Assembly: GCF_040958095.1 (NCBI RefSeq)
Contig: NC_091228.1
Location: forward strand, 12,453,964 to 12,517,963
DNA: 64,000 bases
Origin: Procambarus clarkii
Lineage: Eukaryota > Arthropoda > Malacostraca > Decapoda > Cambaridae
Reading direction: 5' to 3'
Of this stretch, positions 11,492 to 24,569 are shown piece after piece (the stretch's first letter is position 1; every line of letters begins with the position of its first letter). The notes under the pieces were generated by a model that worked only from the letters and a program-made list of their open reading frames with translations, was not told where the DNA came from and did not search any database. The translations under genes were made by a program, and so were the position numbers.

Positions 11492-11577
11492 ACAAGGGCC
11501 GTGATGAGGATTCGAACTTTCGACTGGGATGATCCCAGACGCCGCCTTAGTCGACTAGGCCACGACACGGTCAAAAG
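11492..11577 (-). mobile_element. tRNA-derived SINE head (family 1), antisense
   Basis: Read on the minus strand it shows a tRNA-like head with box A-like gtggcctagtcg and box B gttcgaatcc, ending tcacggcccttgtgg. It adjoins the 3' target duplication of the LINE, so the LINE seems to have landed in or at the tail of this SINE. I take it as a SINE and not a working tRNA, because the arms are imperfect and I recall this sequence as a common decapod repeat. Confidence 0.65.
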
Positions 11578-11679
11578 AATTGCAACCGGGAATTCCATTG
11601 AATTCACACGGATCCTGCAGCCTCTCCGAGACGCAAATCAGGGTTTTACACAATTCCCCATGCAGTGATTGATGGATAT

Positions 11680-11995
11680 ATATTATTAATAGGAACGTTA
11701 TCACCACAGACAAAAATCAGAAGACACAGTTTACATTTACAATGCACAAACAACCGGGCTCCTTTAAGGAGCATATAATCTCCTCACACAACCAGACCAT
11801 CACCAGAGAAATCTTTCAAGCAACACAGAAATTATCGACAGGTACAACAACAACAGGAGACTCGACATCAGCGAGGCACTGCACATCAAAAACTCAAACC
11901 CAGCAATTAACAGCCAGTTAACACATAACAACGTTCTACCTACTTCAAGACCCCGAACCAACATAGTATAACAAGAAGATAGAACATGCAATAAA
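11680..11995 (+). mobile_element. degraded Penelope-like element, 3' coding remnant
   Basis: Around 11689 the translation reads NRNVITTDKNQK, matching NRNVIPTDKNQR at the very end of the window. Around 11830-11950 another frame reads TEIIDRYNNNRRLDISEALH, matching the C-terminal part of the GIY-YIG domain of the copy at 61521 (IIDKTQDSRRLQILEAIH). Sequence between is deleted, so this is a broken fragment of the same class. Confidence 0.75.
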
Positions 11996-12067
11996 CTATT
12001 ATACCCATTGTGCCTTGATACAAATAGATGCAAATATACATACAAATTCAAGATACATATAGTAAAT

Positions 12068-12104
12068 ACACACACACACACACACACGCATACACACAGC
12101 GTGG
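12068..12104. repeat. (CA)n microsatellite
   Basis: A run of about 16 CA units, interrupted by cgcata, between the Penelope remnant and a CR1-like fragment. Confidence 0.95.
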
Positions 12105-12520
12105 CGTCCACCTTTATTCAAACACAAAACGAAGTTAGAAAAGGTTCAGAGGTATGCCACCAGGCTAGTCCCCAAGGAATGAGAGGAGAAAGAGAGTACA
12201 CCGAGAGGAATGAGCTATGGGGAAAAATTACTGGAACTGAACCTCATGACACTGGAAGGCAGACGAGTTAGGGGAGACATAATCACGATCTACCAAATTT
12301 TCAGAGGAATTGACACAGTAGATAAAAATAAACTGTTTAGTATGGATTGTACATGAACAAGGGGACACAGGTAGAAACTGAGTACCCAAATGCGCCACAG
12401 GGATGTTAGAAAGAACTTTTTCAATGTCAGAGTAGTTAACAAATGGAATGCATTAGGCAGTGATGTGGTGGAGGCTGATTCCATACACAGTTTCAAATTT
12501 TGATATGATAGAGCCCAATA
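12105..12520 (+). mobile_element. CR1-like LINE fragment, 3' end
   Basis: DNA match to the 3' part of the elements ending at 45000 and 56850: the blocks aggtatgccaccaggctagt, atgcgccacagggatgttag and gtggtggaggctgattccat are shared. It corresponds to the end of the reverse transcriptase and has many stops. It ends near gagcccaatag. Confidence 0.85.
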
Positions 12521-12534
12521 GACATGACAAGGTA

Positions 12535-13790
12535 GGAGAGAGCGATAGCGGCAGAAGCAAGGAAAAAGTGCATGGCGAGAGGAGAAAACCAGGAAATCAC
12601 AGCCCCTAACACAATATCACCAGACGTGAGAGGGGGAACCCACAATAAGCAGCCCAGTAACACCAGAGGGGAGGGCTACTCTACCACCCTCCTCTTCAAA
12701 GAAAACCCCCCCTACCCTGAACCCTCCCTGACCCTACTCAAATGCTCTGTCAGCCCTCCCTCCCTCCTAACCCCATACCTTCCCAGGTACTCCTTCCCTT
12801 CTCTCCTCATTCCTTCCCTTCTACTCCCTTCTCCACTTCCACCATATCCACCTTCCCCCCTTTCCCTCCCTGTCCCCTGTCCCCCTTCATCCCATTCCCT
12901 CCCAGTCTCCCTTTCACTTGACCCCCCCCACACCTCACCCCAGTATCCTCTGAGACTCTTATCCACCTCACAAATCCTCTCACTTATGAAACAGCTTCCC
13001 CCATCAGCAGAACACTCACAAAGAAGGGGACATGAGAATGAACAGAAGAAAGTGAGTCTCAAGACAATGTACACTAACATATATGGAATTACAAATAAAT
13101 CATATGAACTTAGAGAATAGGAACAAGAAGAAAACTCAGGCATAATAGCACTCACAGAAACAAAGTTAACGAAAACCATAACAAATGCAGTGTTTCCACA
13201 GGAGAACTATGTAGTGAGGAAAGAGAGAGAAGGAAGGGGAGGTGGTGTAGCTCTGCTGGTAAGAAAAGGCCGGAGTTTTGAGGAGATGGTTATTTAAGGC
13301 TATGAAGATTTCTGTGACTACATAACAGGTACTATAACAATTGGAGGACAAAAAATTATAGTCATAGTCATATATAACCCATCACTAAATGACAGAAAAC
13401 CCAGAAAGGACTATGATAGAAACAACATGGCCACCATAAACATAATAGAGAGAGAGAGCAGCTTCTGTCGCTAGCAGGAATGGATCTGGACTACTAATCA
13501 TGCGAGACTTCAACCACGGGAAGATAGACTTGGAGAGCAAAGTCCCACATGGGGAGCTAAGCTGCTGGATGTGGCAACAAGTAACTTTCGAAGCCAACAC
13601 ATCAAGGGACCGACACGAATGAGAGGGGAAGATGAACCAGCCATGCTTGATTTGATATTTACACTAAATGAGTGGGATATTAGGGAAGTTTCGTTGGAAA
13701 CACCCTTGAGAATGAGTGATCACAGTGTATTGATCTTTGAGTACTTGGTAGAGCTAGGCTTCTCTCACTCAGTACTTTGTCCAACCATAC
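12535..13790 (+). mobile_element. CR1-like LINE fragment, ORF1 end and endonuclease
   Basis: It matches 41550-42800: the ORF1 tail (accaggaaatcacagcccct), a pyrimidine-rich linker, then the endonuclease start (MYTNI), YDRNNMATINIIER, and LDLIFTLNEWDIREV with MSDHSVLIFEYLVELG. Several frameshifts break it. The GDFNHG motif of the other copy reads RDFNHG here. Together with the fragment just upstream, it shows two separate insertions of one family. Confidence 0.85.
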
Positions 13791-14149
13791 TGGAAAACAC
13801 TGGCGAGGTTCATCTTGTACGTGGGCCAGCCCACTGACAGTCTCACGAGGTGCCTATACCCCACGACCACTCTCCGGCCACTTCCTGGCAGAGAACCTCA
13901 GCCCACACGCTGATCGGGGCCACTTAAACAGTCGATACAGGGGTAGTGAACCTCTGGCAAAAGCCTCTAGCGTCTGGCTAGCAGCGCTTCCCAACAGGCA
14001 CCCTCACTGTCGTCCGTTTCTCCCCTAAGCCGGTCCCGGGGTACGCAAATCTCTTCCTGTTCTACTTAAACATCAGTCGACACACACTGCTTTATATCGG
14101 CGGCGGTTTACTTAGTCGTCTTGCAGGACTAAGTCGAGAGAACGTTGGC
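13791..14149. other. unassigned sequence before the 22-bp array
   Basis: GC-richer than its surroundings and probably the remains of another repeat, but I recognise no protein or terminal structure in it. Confidence 0.4.
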
Positions 14150-17100
14150 TGCAGTGGAGAGTTATACATGAAGGAGTGGAGAGTTATACATGAAGGAGTG
14201 GTGAGTTATACATGAAGGTGTGTAGAGTTATACATGAAGGTGTGGAGAGTTATACATGAAGGTGTGGTGAGTTATACATGAAGGTGTGGAGAGTTATACA
14301 TGAAGGTGTGGAGAGTTATACATGAAGGTGTGGTGAGTTATACATGAAGGTGTGGAGAGTTATACATGAAGGTGTGTAGAGTTATACATAAAGGTGTGGT
14401 GAGTGATACATGAAGATGTGGAAAGTAATACATGAAGGTGTGGAGAGTTATACATGAAGGTGTAGAGAGTTATACATGAAGGTGTGGTGAGTTATATATG
14501 AAGGTGTGAAGAGTTATACATGAAGATGTGGAGAGTAATACATGTAGGTGTAAAAAGTTATACATGTAGGTGTGGAGAGTTTTACATGAAGGTGTGGAGA
14601 GTTATACATGAAGGTGTGGAGAGATATACATGAAGGTGTGGAGAGTTATACATGAAGGTGTGGAGAGTGATACATGAAGATGTGGAGAGTTATACAGAAA
14701 GGTGTGGAGAGTTATACATGAAGGTGTGGAGAGTTATACATGAAGGTGTGGAGAGTAATACATGAAGGTGTGGTGAGTTATATATGAAGGTGTGGAGAGT
14801 TATACATGAAGATGTGGAGAGTAATACATGTAGGTGTAAAAAGTTATACATGTAGGTGTGGAGAGTTATACATGAAGGTGTGGTGAGTTATACATGAAGG
14901 TGTGGTGAGTTATACATGAAGGTGTGGAGAGTTATACATGAAGGTGTGGTGAGTTTACATGAAGGTGTGGAGAGTTATACATGAAGGTGTGGAGAGTTAT
15001 ACATGAAGGTGTGGTGAGATATACATGAAGGTGTGTAGAGTTATACATGAAGGTGTGTAGAGTTATACATGAAGGTGTGTAGAGTTATACATGAAGGTGT
15101 GTAGAGTTATACATGAAAGTGTGGTGAGTTATACATGAAGGTGAGGAGAGTTATACATGAAGGTGTGGAGAGTTATACATGAAGGTGTGGAGAGTTATAC
15201 ATGAAGGTGTGGAGAGTTATACATAAAGGTGTGGTGAGTGATACATGAAGATGTGGACAGTAATACATGAAGGTGTGGAGAGTTATACATGAAGGTGTGG
15301 AGAGTTATACATGAAGGTGTGGAGAGTAATACATGAAGTTGTGGAGAGTGATACATGAAGATGTGGAAAGTAATACATGAAGGTGTGGAGAGTTATACAT
15401 GAACGTGTGGTGAGTTATATATGAAGGTGTGAAGAGTTATACATGAAGATGTGGAGAGTAATACATGTAGGTGTGGAAAGTTATACATGTAGGTGTGGAG
15501 AGTTTTACATGAAGGTGTGGAGAGTTATACATGAAGGTGTGGAGAGTTATACATGAAGGTGTGGAGAGTTATGCATGAAGGTGTGGAGAGTGATACATGA
15601 AGATGTGGAGAGTTATACATGAAGGTGTGGAGGGTTATACATGAAGGTGAGTAGAGTTATACATGAAGGTGTAGAGAGTTATACATGAAGGTGTGGTGAG
15701 TTATATATGAAGGTGTGAAGAGTTATACATGAAGATGTGGAGAGTAATACATGTAGGTGTAAAAAGTTATACATGTAGGTGTGGAGAGTTTTACATGAAG
15801 GTGTGGAGAGTTATACATGAAGGTGTGGAGAGATATACATGAAGGTGTGGAGAGTTATACATGAAGGTGTGGAGAGTGATACATGAAGATGTGGAGAGTT
15901 ATACAGAAAGGTGTGGAGAGTTATACATGAAGGTGTGGAGAGTTATACATGAAGGTGTGGAGAGTAATACATGAAGGTGTGGTGAGTTATATATGAAGGT
16001 GTGGAGAGTTATACATGAAGATGTGGAGAGTAATACATGTAGGTGTAAAAAGTTATACATGTAGGTGTGGAGAGTTATACATGAAGGTGTGGTGAGTTAT
16101 ACATGAAGGTGTGGTGAGTTATACATGAAGGTGTGGAGAGTTATACATGAAGGTGTGGTGAGTTTACATGAAGGTGTGGAGAGTTATACATGAAGGTGTG
16201 GAGAGTTATACATGAAGGTGTGGTGAGATATACATGAAGGTGTGTAGAGTTATACATGAAGGTGTGTAGAGTTATACATGAAGGTGTGTAGAGTTATACA
16301 TGAAGGTGTGTAGAGTTATACATGAAAGTGTGGTGAGTTATACATGAAGGTGAGGAGAGTTATACATGAAGGTGTGGAGAGTTATACATGAAGGTGTGGA
16401 GAGTTATACATGAAGGTGTGGAGAGTTATACATAAAGGTGTGGTGAGTGATACATGAAGATGTGGACAGTAATACATGAAGGTGTGGAGAGTTATACATG
16501 AAGGTGTGGAGAGTTATACATGAAGGTGTGGAGAGTAATACATGAAGTTGTGGAGAGTGATACATGAAGATGTGGAAAGTAATACATGAAGGTGTGGAGA
16601 GTTATACATGAACGTGTGGTGAGTTATATATGAAGGTGTGAAGAGTTATACATGAAGATGTGGAGAGTAATACATGTAGGTGTGGAAAGTTATACATGTA
16701 GGTGTGGAGAGTTTTACATGAAGGTGTGGAGAGTTATACATGAAGGTGTGGAGAGTTATACATGAAGGTGTGGAGAGTTATGCATGAAGGTGTGGAGAGT
16801 GATACATGAAGATGTGGAGAGTTATACATGAAGGTGTGGAGGGTTATACATGAAGGTGAGTAGAGTTATACATGAAGGTGTGGAGAGTAATGCATGAAGG
16901 TGTGGAGAGTGATACATGAAGATGTGGAGAGTAATACATGAAGGTGTGGAGAGGTATACATGAACGTGTGGAGAGTAATACATGAAGGTGTGGAGAGTTA
17001 TACATGTAGGTGTGGAGAGTTATACATGAAGGTGTGGATAGTTATACATGAAGGTGTGGAGAGTTATACATGAAGGTGTGGTGAGTTATACATGAAGGTG

Positions 17101-20100
17101 TGGTGAGTTATACATGAAGGTGTGGAGAGTTATACATGAAGGTGTGGTGAGTTTACATGAAGGTGTGGAGAGTTATACATGAAGGTGTGGAAAGTTATAC
17201 ATGAAGGTGTGGTGAGATATACATGAAGGTGTGTAGAGTTATACATGAAGGTGTGTAGAGTTATAAATGAAGGTGTGTAGAGTTATACATGAAGGTGTGT
17301 AGAGTTATACATGAAGGTGTGGTGAGTTATACATGAAGGTGAGGAGAGTTATACATGAAGGTGTGGAGAGTTATACATGAAGGTGTGGAGAGCTATACAT
17401 GAAGGTGTGGAGAGTTATACATGAAGGTGTGGAGAGTTATACATGAAGGTGTGGAGAGTTATACATGAAGGTGTGGAGAGTTATACATAAAGGTGTGGTG
17501 AGTTATACATGAAGGTGTGGAGAGTTATACATGAAGGTGTGTAGAGTTATACATAACGGTGTGGTGAGTGAAACATGAAGATGTGGAGAGTAATACATGC
17601 AGGTGTGGAGAGTTATACATGAAGGTGTGGAGAGTTATACATGAAGGTGTGGAGAGTAATACATGAAGGTGTGGAGAGTGATATATGAAGATGTGGAGAG
17701 TAATAGATGAAGGTGTGGAGAGTTATACAAGAAGATGTGGTGAGTTATGTATGAAGGTGTGAAGAGTTATACATGAAGATGTGGAGAGTAATTCAAGTAG
17801 GTGTGGAAAGTTATACATGTAGGTGTGGAGAGTTTTACATGAAGGTGTGGAGAGTTATACATGAAGGTGTGGAGAGTTATACATGAAGGTGAGGAGAGTT
17901 ATACATGAAGGTGTTGAGAGTGATACATGAAGATGTGGAGAGTTATACATGAAGGTGTGGAGAGTTATACATGAAGGTGTTGAGAGTGATACATGAAGAT
18001 GTGGAGAGTTATACATGAAGGTGTGGAGAGTTATACATGAAGGTGTGGTGAGTAATACATGAAGGTGTGGAGAGTGATACATGAAGATGTGGAGAGTAAT
18101 ACATGAAGGTGTGGAGAATTATACATGAAGGTGTGGAGAGTAATACATGAAGGTGTGGAGAGTTATACATGTAGGTGTGGAGAGTTATACATGAAGGTGT
18201 GGAGAGTTATACATGAAGGTGTGGAGAGTTATACATGAAGGTGTGGTGAGTTATACATGAAGGTGTGGTGAGTTATACATGAAGGTGTGGAGAGTTATAC
18301 ATGAAGGTGTGGTGAGTTTACATGAAGGTGTGGAGAGTTATACATGAAGGTGTGGAGAGTTATACTTGAAGGTGTGGTGAGATATACATGAAGGTGTGGA
18401 GAGTTATACATGAAGGTGTGTAGAGTTATACATGAAGGTGTGTAGAGTTATACATGAAGGTGTGTAGAGTTATACATGAAGGTGTGGTGAGTTGTACATG
18501 AAGGTGAGGAGAGTTATACATGAAGGTGTGGAGAGTTATACATGAAGGTGTGGAGAGTTATACATGAAGGTGTGGAGAGTTATGCATGAAGGTGTGGAGA
18601 GTGATACATGAAGATGTGGAGAGTTATACATGAAGGTGTGGAGAATTATACATGAAGGTGTGGAGAGTAATACATGAAGGTGTGGAGAGTTATACATGTA
18701 GGTGTGGAGAGTTATACATGAAGGTGTGGAGAGTTATACATGAAGGTGTGGAGAGTTATACATGAAGGTGTGGAGAGTTATACATGAAGGTGTGGTGAGT
18801 TATACATGAAGGTGTGGAGAGTTATACATGAAGGTGTGGAGAGTTATACATGAAGGTGTGGAGAGTTATACATGAAGGTGTGGAGAGTGATACATGAAGG
18901 TGTGTAGAGTTATACATGAAGGTGTGGTGAGTTATACATGAAGGTGTGGAGAGTTATACATGAAGGTGTGGAGAGTAATACATGAAGGTGTGGAGAGTAA
19001 TACATGAAGGTGTGGAGAGTGATACATGAAGATGTGGAGAGTAAGACATGAAGGTGTGGAGAGTTATGCATGAAGGTGTGGTGAGTTATATATGAAGGTG
19101 TGAAGAGTTATACATGAAGATGTGGAGAGTAATACATGTAGGTGTGGAAAGTTATACATGTAGGTGTGGAGAGTTTTACATGAAGGTGTGGAGAGTTATA
19201 CATGAAGGTGTGGAGAGTTATACATAAAGGTGTGGAGAGTGATACATGAAGATGTGGAGAGTAATACATGAAGGTGTGGAGAGTTATACATGAAGGTGTG
19301 GTGAGTTATATATGAAGGTGTGAAGAGTTATACATGAAGATGTGGAGAGTAATACATGTAGGTGTGGAAAGTTATACATGTAGGTGTGGAGAGTTTTACA
19401 TGAAATGTGGAGAGTTATACATGAAGGTGTGGAGAGTTATACATGAAGGTGTGGAGAGTTATGCATGAAGGTGTGGAGAGTGATACATGAAGATGTGGAG
19501 AGTAATACATGAAGGTGTGGAGAGTTATACATGAAGGTGTGGAGAGTAATACATGAAGGTGTGGAGAGTTATACATGTAGGTGTGGAGAGTTATACATGA
19601 AGGTGTGGAGAGTTATACATGAAGGTGTGGAGAGTTATACATGAAGGTGTGGTGAGTTATACATGAAGGTGTGTAGAGTTATACATGAAAGTGTGGTGAG
19701 TTATACATGAAGGTGAGGAGAGTTATACATGAAGGTGTTGAGAGTTATACATGAAGGTGTGGAGAGTTATACATGAAGGTGTGGAGAATTATACATAAAG
19801 GTGTGGAGAGTTATACATGAAGGTGTGGAGAGTTATACATGAAGGTGTGGTGAGTTATACATGAAGGTGTGGAGAGTTATACATGAAGGTGTGTAGAGTT
19901 ATACATAAAGGTGTGGTGAGTGATACATGAAGATGTGGAGAGTAATACATGAAGGTGTGGAGAGTTATACATGAAGGTGTGGAGAGTTATACATGAAGGT
20001 GTGGAGAGTAATACAAGAAGGTGTGGAGAGTCATACATGAAGATGTGGAGAGTAATACATGAAGGTGTGGAGAGTTATACATGAAGGTGTGGTGAGTTAT

Positions 20101-22986
20101 ATATGAAGGTGTGAAGAGTTATACATGAAGATGTGGAGAGTAATACATGTAGGTGTGGAAAGTTATACATGTAGGTGTGGAGAGTTATGCATGAAGGTGT
20201 GGAGAGTGATACATGAAGGTGTGTAGAGTTATACATGAAGGTGTGGTGAGTTATACATGAAGGTGAGGAGAGTTATACATGAAGGTGTGGAGAGTTTTAC
20301 ATGAAGGTGTGGAGAGTTTTACATGAAGGTGTGGAGAGTTATACATGAAGGTGTGGAGAGTTATACATGAAGGTGTGGAGAGTGATACATGAAGATGTGG
20401 AGAGTAATACATGAAGGTGTGGAGAGTTATACATGAAGGTGTGGTGAGTTATATATGAAGGTGTGAAGAGTTATACATGAAGATGTGGAGAGTAATACAT
20501 GTAGGTGTGGAAAGTTATACATGTAGGTGTGGAGAGTTATGCATGAAGGTGTGGAGAGTGATACATGAAGATGTGGAGAGTAATACATGAAGATGTGGAG
20601 AGTTATACATGAAGGTGTGGAGAGTAATTCATGAAGGTGTGTAGAGTTATACATGAAGGTGTGTAGAGTTATACATGAAGGTGTGGTGAGTTATACATGA
20701 AGGTGAGGAGAGTTATACATGAAGGTGTGGAGAGTTATACATGAAGGTGTGGAGAGTTATACATGAAGGTGTGGAGAGTTATACATGAAGGTGTGGAGAG
20801 TTATACATGAAGGTGTGGAGAGTTATACATGAAGGTGTGGAGAGTTATACATGAAGGTGTGGAGAGTTATACATGAAGGTGTGTAGAGTTATACATAAAG
20901 GTGTGGTGAGTGATACATGAAGATGTGGAGAGTAATACATGAAGGTGTGGAGAGTTATACATGAAGGTGTGGAGAGTTATACATGAAGGTGTGGAGAGTA
21001 ATACATGAAGGTGTGGAGAGTGATATATGAAGATGTGGAGAGTTATACATGAAGGTGTGGAGAGTTATACATGAAGGTGTGGAGAGTAATACATGAAGGT
21101 GTGGAGAGTGATATATGAAGATGTGGAGAGTAATACATGAAGGTGTGGAGAGTTATACATGAAGGTGTGGTGAGTTATGTATGAAGGTGTGAAGAGTTAT
21201 ACATGAAGATGTGGAGAGTAATACAAGTAGGTGTGGAAAGTTATACATGTAGGTGTGGAGAGTTTTACATGAAGGTGTGGAGAGTTATACATGAAGGTGT
21301 GGAGAGTTATACATGAAGGTGAGGAGAGTTATACATGAAGGTGTTGAGAGTGATACATGAAGATGTGGAGAGTTATACATGAAGGTGTGGAGAGTTATAC
21401 ATGAAGGTGTGGAGAGTTATACATGAAGGTGTGGAGAGTAATACATGAAGGTGTGGAGAGTGATACATGAAGATGTGGAGAGTATTACAAGAAGGTGTGG
21501 AGAATTATACATGAAGGTGTGGAGAGTAATACATGAAAGTGTGGAGAGTTATACATGTAGGTGTTGAGAGTTATACATGAAGGTGTGGAGAGTTATACAT
21601 GAAGGTGTGGAGAGTTATACATGAAGGTGTGGTGAGTTATACATGAAGGTGTGGTGAGTTATACATGAAGGTGTGGAGAGTTATACATGAAGGTGTGGTG
21701 AGTTTACATGAAGGTGTGGAGGGTTATACATGAAGGTGTGGAGAGTTATACTTGAAGGTGTGGTGAGATATACATGAAGGTGTGTAGAGTTATACATGAA
21801 GGTGTGTAGAGTTATACATGAAGGTGTGTAGAGTTATACATGAAGGTGTGTAGAGTTATACATGAAGGTGTGTTGAGTTATACATGAAGGTGTGGAGAGT
21901 TATACATGAAGGTGAGGAGAGTTATACATGAAGGTGTGGAGAGTTATACATGAAGGTGTGTAGAGTTATACATGAAGGTGTGGTGAGTTATACATGAAGA
22001 TGTGGAGAGTTATACATGAAGGTGAGGAGAGTTATACATGAAGGTGTGGAGAGTTATACATGAAGGTGAGGAGAGTTATACATGAAGGTGAGGAGAGTTA
22101 TACATGAAGGTGTGTAGAGTTATACATGAAGGTGTGTAGAGTTATACATGAAGGTGTGGTGAGTTATACATGAAGGTGTGGAGAGTTATACATGAAGGTG
22201 TGTTGAGTTATACATGAAGGTGTGGTGAGTTATACATGAAGGTGAGGAGAGTTATACATGAAGGTGTGGAGAGTTTTACATGAAGGTGTGGAGAGTTATA
22301 CATGAAGGTGTGGAGAGTTATACATGAAGGTGTGGAGAGTTATACATGAAGGTGAGGAGAGTTATACATGAAGGTGAGGAGAGTTATACATGAAGGTGTG
22401 GAGAGTTATACATGAAGGTGAGGAGAGTTATACATGAAGGTGAGGAGAGTTTTACATGAAGGTGAGGAGAGTTATACATGAAGGTGTGGAGAGTTATACA
22501 TGAAGGTGAGGAGAGTTATACATGAAGGTGAGGAGAGTTATACATGAAGGTGTGGAGAGTTATACATGAAGGTGTGGAGAGTTATACATGAAGGTGTGGA
22601 GAGTTATACATGAAGGTGTGGAGAGTTATTCATGAAGGTGTGGAGAGTTATACATGAAGGTGTGGAGAGTTATACATGAAGGTGAGGAGAGTTATACATG
22701 AAGGTGAGGAGAGTTATACATGAAGGTGTGGAGAGTTATACATGAAGGTGAGGAGAGTTATACATGAAGGTGAGGAGAGTTATACATGAAGGTGAGGAGA
22801 GTTATACATGAAGGTGTGGAGAGTTATACATGAAGGTGAGGAGAGTTATACATGAAGGTGTGGAGAGTTATACATGAAGGTGTGGAGAGTTATACATGAA
22901 GGTGAGGAGAGTTATACATGAAGGTGAGGAGAGTTATACATGAAGGTGTGGAGAGTTATACATGAAGGTGAGGAGAGTTATACATG
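14150..22986. repeat. 8.8-kb minisatellite, 22-bp unit, about 400 copies
   Basis: A 22-bp unit (core agttatacatgaaggtgtgg, then ag) fills 8.8 kb of the A2M intron 4075-24470. Recurrent variants (gtgatacatgaagatg, aatacatgtaggtg, gaggagag, gagttttacatg) are arranged in longer patterns, with a 1,209-bp higher-order duplication at 14461-15669 and 15670-16878. The last kilobase is more uniform, alternating gtgtgg and gtgagg units. The unit is not a multiple of three, and no ORF here is real. Confidence 0.97.
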
Positions 22987-23106
22987 ATTAACGTTGATCC
23001 GTTATCTGCATTTTTTGGCAAATAAATCTTCCTAACTTTTGCTCACGTTAAAGCTGTTAAATAATTTGTTCCAAATATATTATAAGGTGCAGTCCTATAC
23101 ATAATT

Positions 23107-24346
23107 GTTGACTCATTAGGTGCTGGGTGGAGTTAGTTATCATGGACCAGAGCTCTCAGTTGACTCACTAGGTACTGGGTGGAGTTAGTTATCATGGACC
23201 AGAGCTCTCAGTTGACTCACTAGGTGCTGGGTGGAGTTAGTTATCATGGACCAGAGCTCTCACATGACTCACTAGGTGCTGGGTAGAGTTAGTTATCATG
23301 GAACAGAGTTCTCAGTTGACTCACTAGGTGCTGGGTGGAGTTAGTTATCATGGACCAGAGCTCTCACTTGACTCACTAAGTGCTGGGTGGAGTTAGTTTA
23401 CAGAGTTTACAGTCTCCGTGGTGTAGTGGTAAGACACTCGCCTGGCGTTCCGCGAGCGCTATGTCATGGGTTCGTATCCTGGCCGGGGAGGATTTACTGG
23501 GCGCAATTCCTTAACTGTAGCCTCTGTTTAACGCAACAGTAAAATGTGTACTTGGATGAAAACACGATTCTTCGCGGCAGGGGATCGTATTCCAGGGACC
23601 ATAGGATTAAGGACTTGCCCGAAACGCTACGCGTACTAGTGGCTGTACAAAAATGTAACAACTCTTGTATATATCTCAAAAAAAAAAAAAAAAAAAAAGT
23701 TACCATGGACCAGAGCTCTCAGTTGACTCACTAGGTGCTGGGTGGAGTTAGTTATCATGGACCAGAGCTCTCAGTTGACTCACTAGGTGCTGGGTGGAGT
23801 TAGTTATCATGGACCAGAGCTCTCAGATGACTCACTAGGTGCTGGGTGGAGTTAGTTATCATGGACCAGAGCTCTCAGTTGACTCACAAGGTGCTGGGTG
23901 GAGTTAGTTATCATGGGCCAGAACTCTCAGTTGACTCACTAGGTGCTGGGTGGAGTTAGTTATCATGGACCAGAGCTCTCAGTTGACTCACTAGGTACTG
24001 GGTGGAGTTAGTTATCATGGACCAGAGCTCTCAGTTGACTCACTAGGTGCTGGGTGGAGTTAGTTGTCATGGACCATAGCTCTCAGTTGACTCACTAGGT
24101 GCTGGGTGGAGTTAGTTATCATGGACTAGAGCTCTCAGTTGACTCACTAGGTGCTGGGTGGAGTTAGTTATCATGGACCAGAGCTCTCAGTTGACTCACT
24201 AGGTGCTGGGTGGAGTTAGTTATCATGGACCAGAGCTCTCAGTTGACTCACTAGGTGCTGGGTGGAGTTAGTTATTATAGACCAGAGCTCTCAGTTGACT
24301 CACTTGGTGCTGGGTGGAGTTAGTTATCATGGACCAGAGCTCTCAT
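23107..24346. repeat. 52-bp minisatellite, about 18 copies, interrupted by a SINE
   Basis: The unit runs gttgactcactaggtgctgg then gtggagttagttatcatgga and ccagagctctca. Copies differ by only a few bases. A SINE with a poly(A) tail splits the array at about 23411-23698. Confidence 0.95.
23411..23698 (+). mobile_element. tRNA-derived SINE (family 2) with poly(A) tail
   Basis: The head, gtctccgtggtgtagtggta through gggttcgtatcctggcc, carries box A-like and box B-like pol III promoter motifs. The body is gatttactgggcgcaattcc onward, and the 3' end is a run of 19 A. It sits inside the 52-bp array, which resumes at ttaccatggacc. The flanks gtttac/gttacc may be a degenerate target duplication. I recall this family as widespread in decapods. 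Confidence 0.88.
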
Positions 24347-24352
24347 TTGCTT

Positions 24353-24391
24353 ATATGATGTACAATATTTTTAATATATTGTACATCATAT
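24353..24391. other. perfect 16-bp inverted repeat (hairpin)
   Basis: The arm atatgatgtacaatat at 24353-24368 is the exact reverse complement of 24376-24391, with a 7-bp AT spacer. A third half-copy (atatgatgtacaat) follows at about 24400. It lies 80 bp before the exon at 24471. Its function is unknown. Confidence 0.85.
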
Positions 24392-24470
24392 GATGCTCAT
24401 ATGATGTACAATAAAATTTATATATTTTATAAATTTCACTATCAATTCATTAAATTTTTTAACTCTACAG

Positions 24471-24541
24471 AATTTGCAACAATAGACCCAGAAAGATATC
24501 ACTACTATAGTGAATACGTCGACGCTCTCCACATGTTTGAC
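24471..24541 (+). CDS. A2M: A2M exon c (segment leading into the bait region)
   Basis: A short exon of 71 nt encoding FATIDPERYHYYSEYVDAL and then HMFD. The acceptor is aactctacag and the donor GTGAGT is at 24542. It needs one base from the previous exon, which fits the phase left at 4074, and it ends in phase 0. Related arthropod proteins have a YVDAL-x-x-FD motif here, just before FSDLTLETRPC. The preceding intron is 20.4 kb. Confidence 0.88.
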
Positions 24542-24569
24542 GTGAGTTATTATTGTCATTTATTGTGAG

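Noticed and set aside
14150..22986. Regular repeats that could look like a CRISPR array
   Set aside because: Units are 22 bp head to tail with no unique spacers, no cas genes, and the context is an animal intron.
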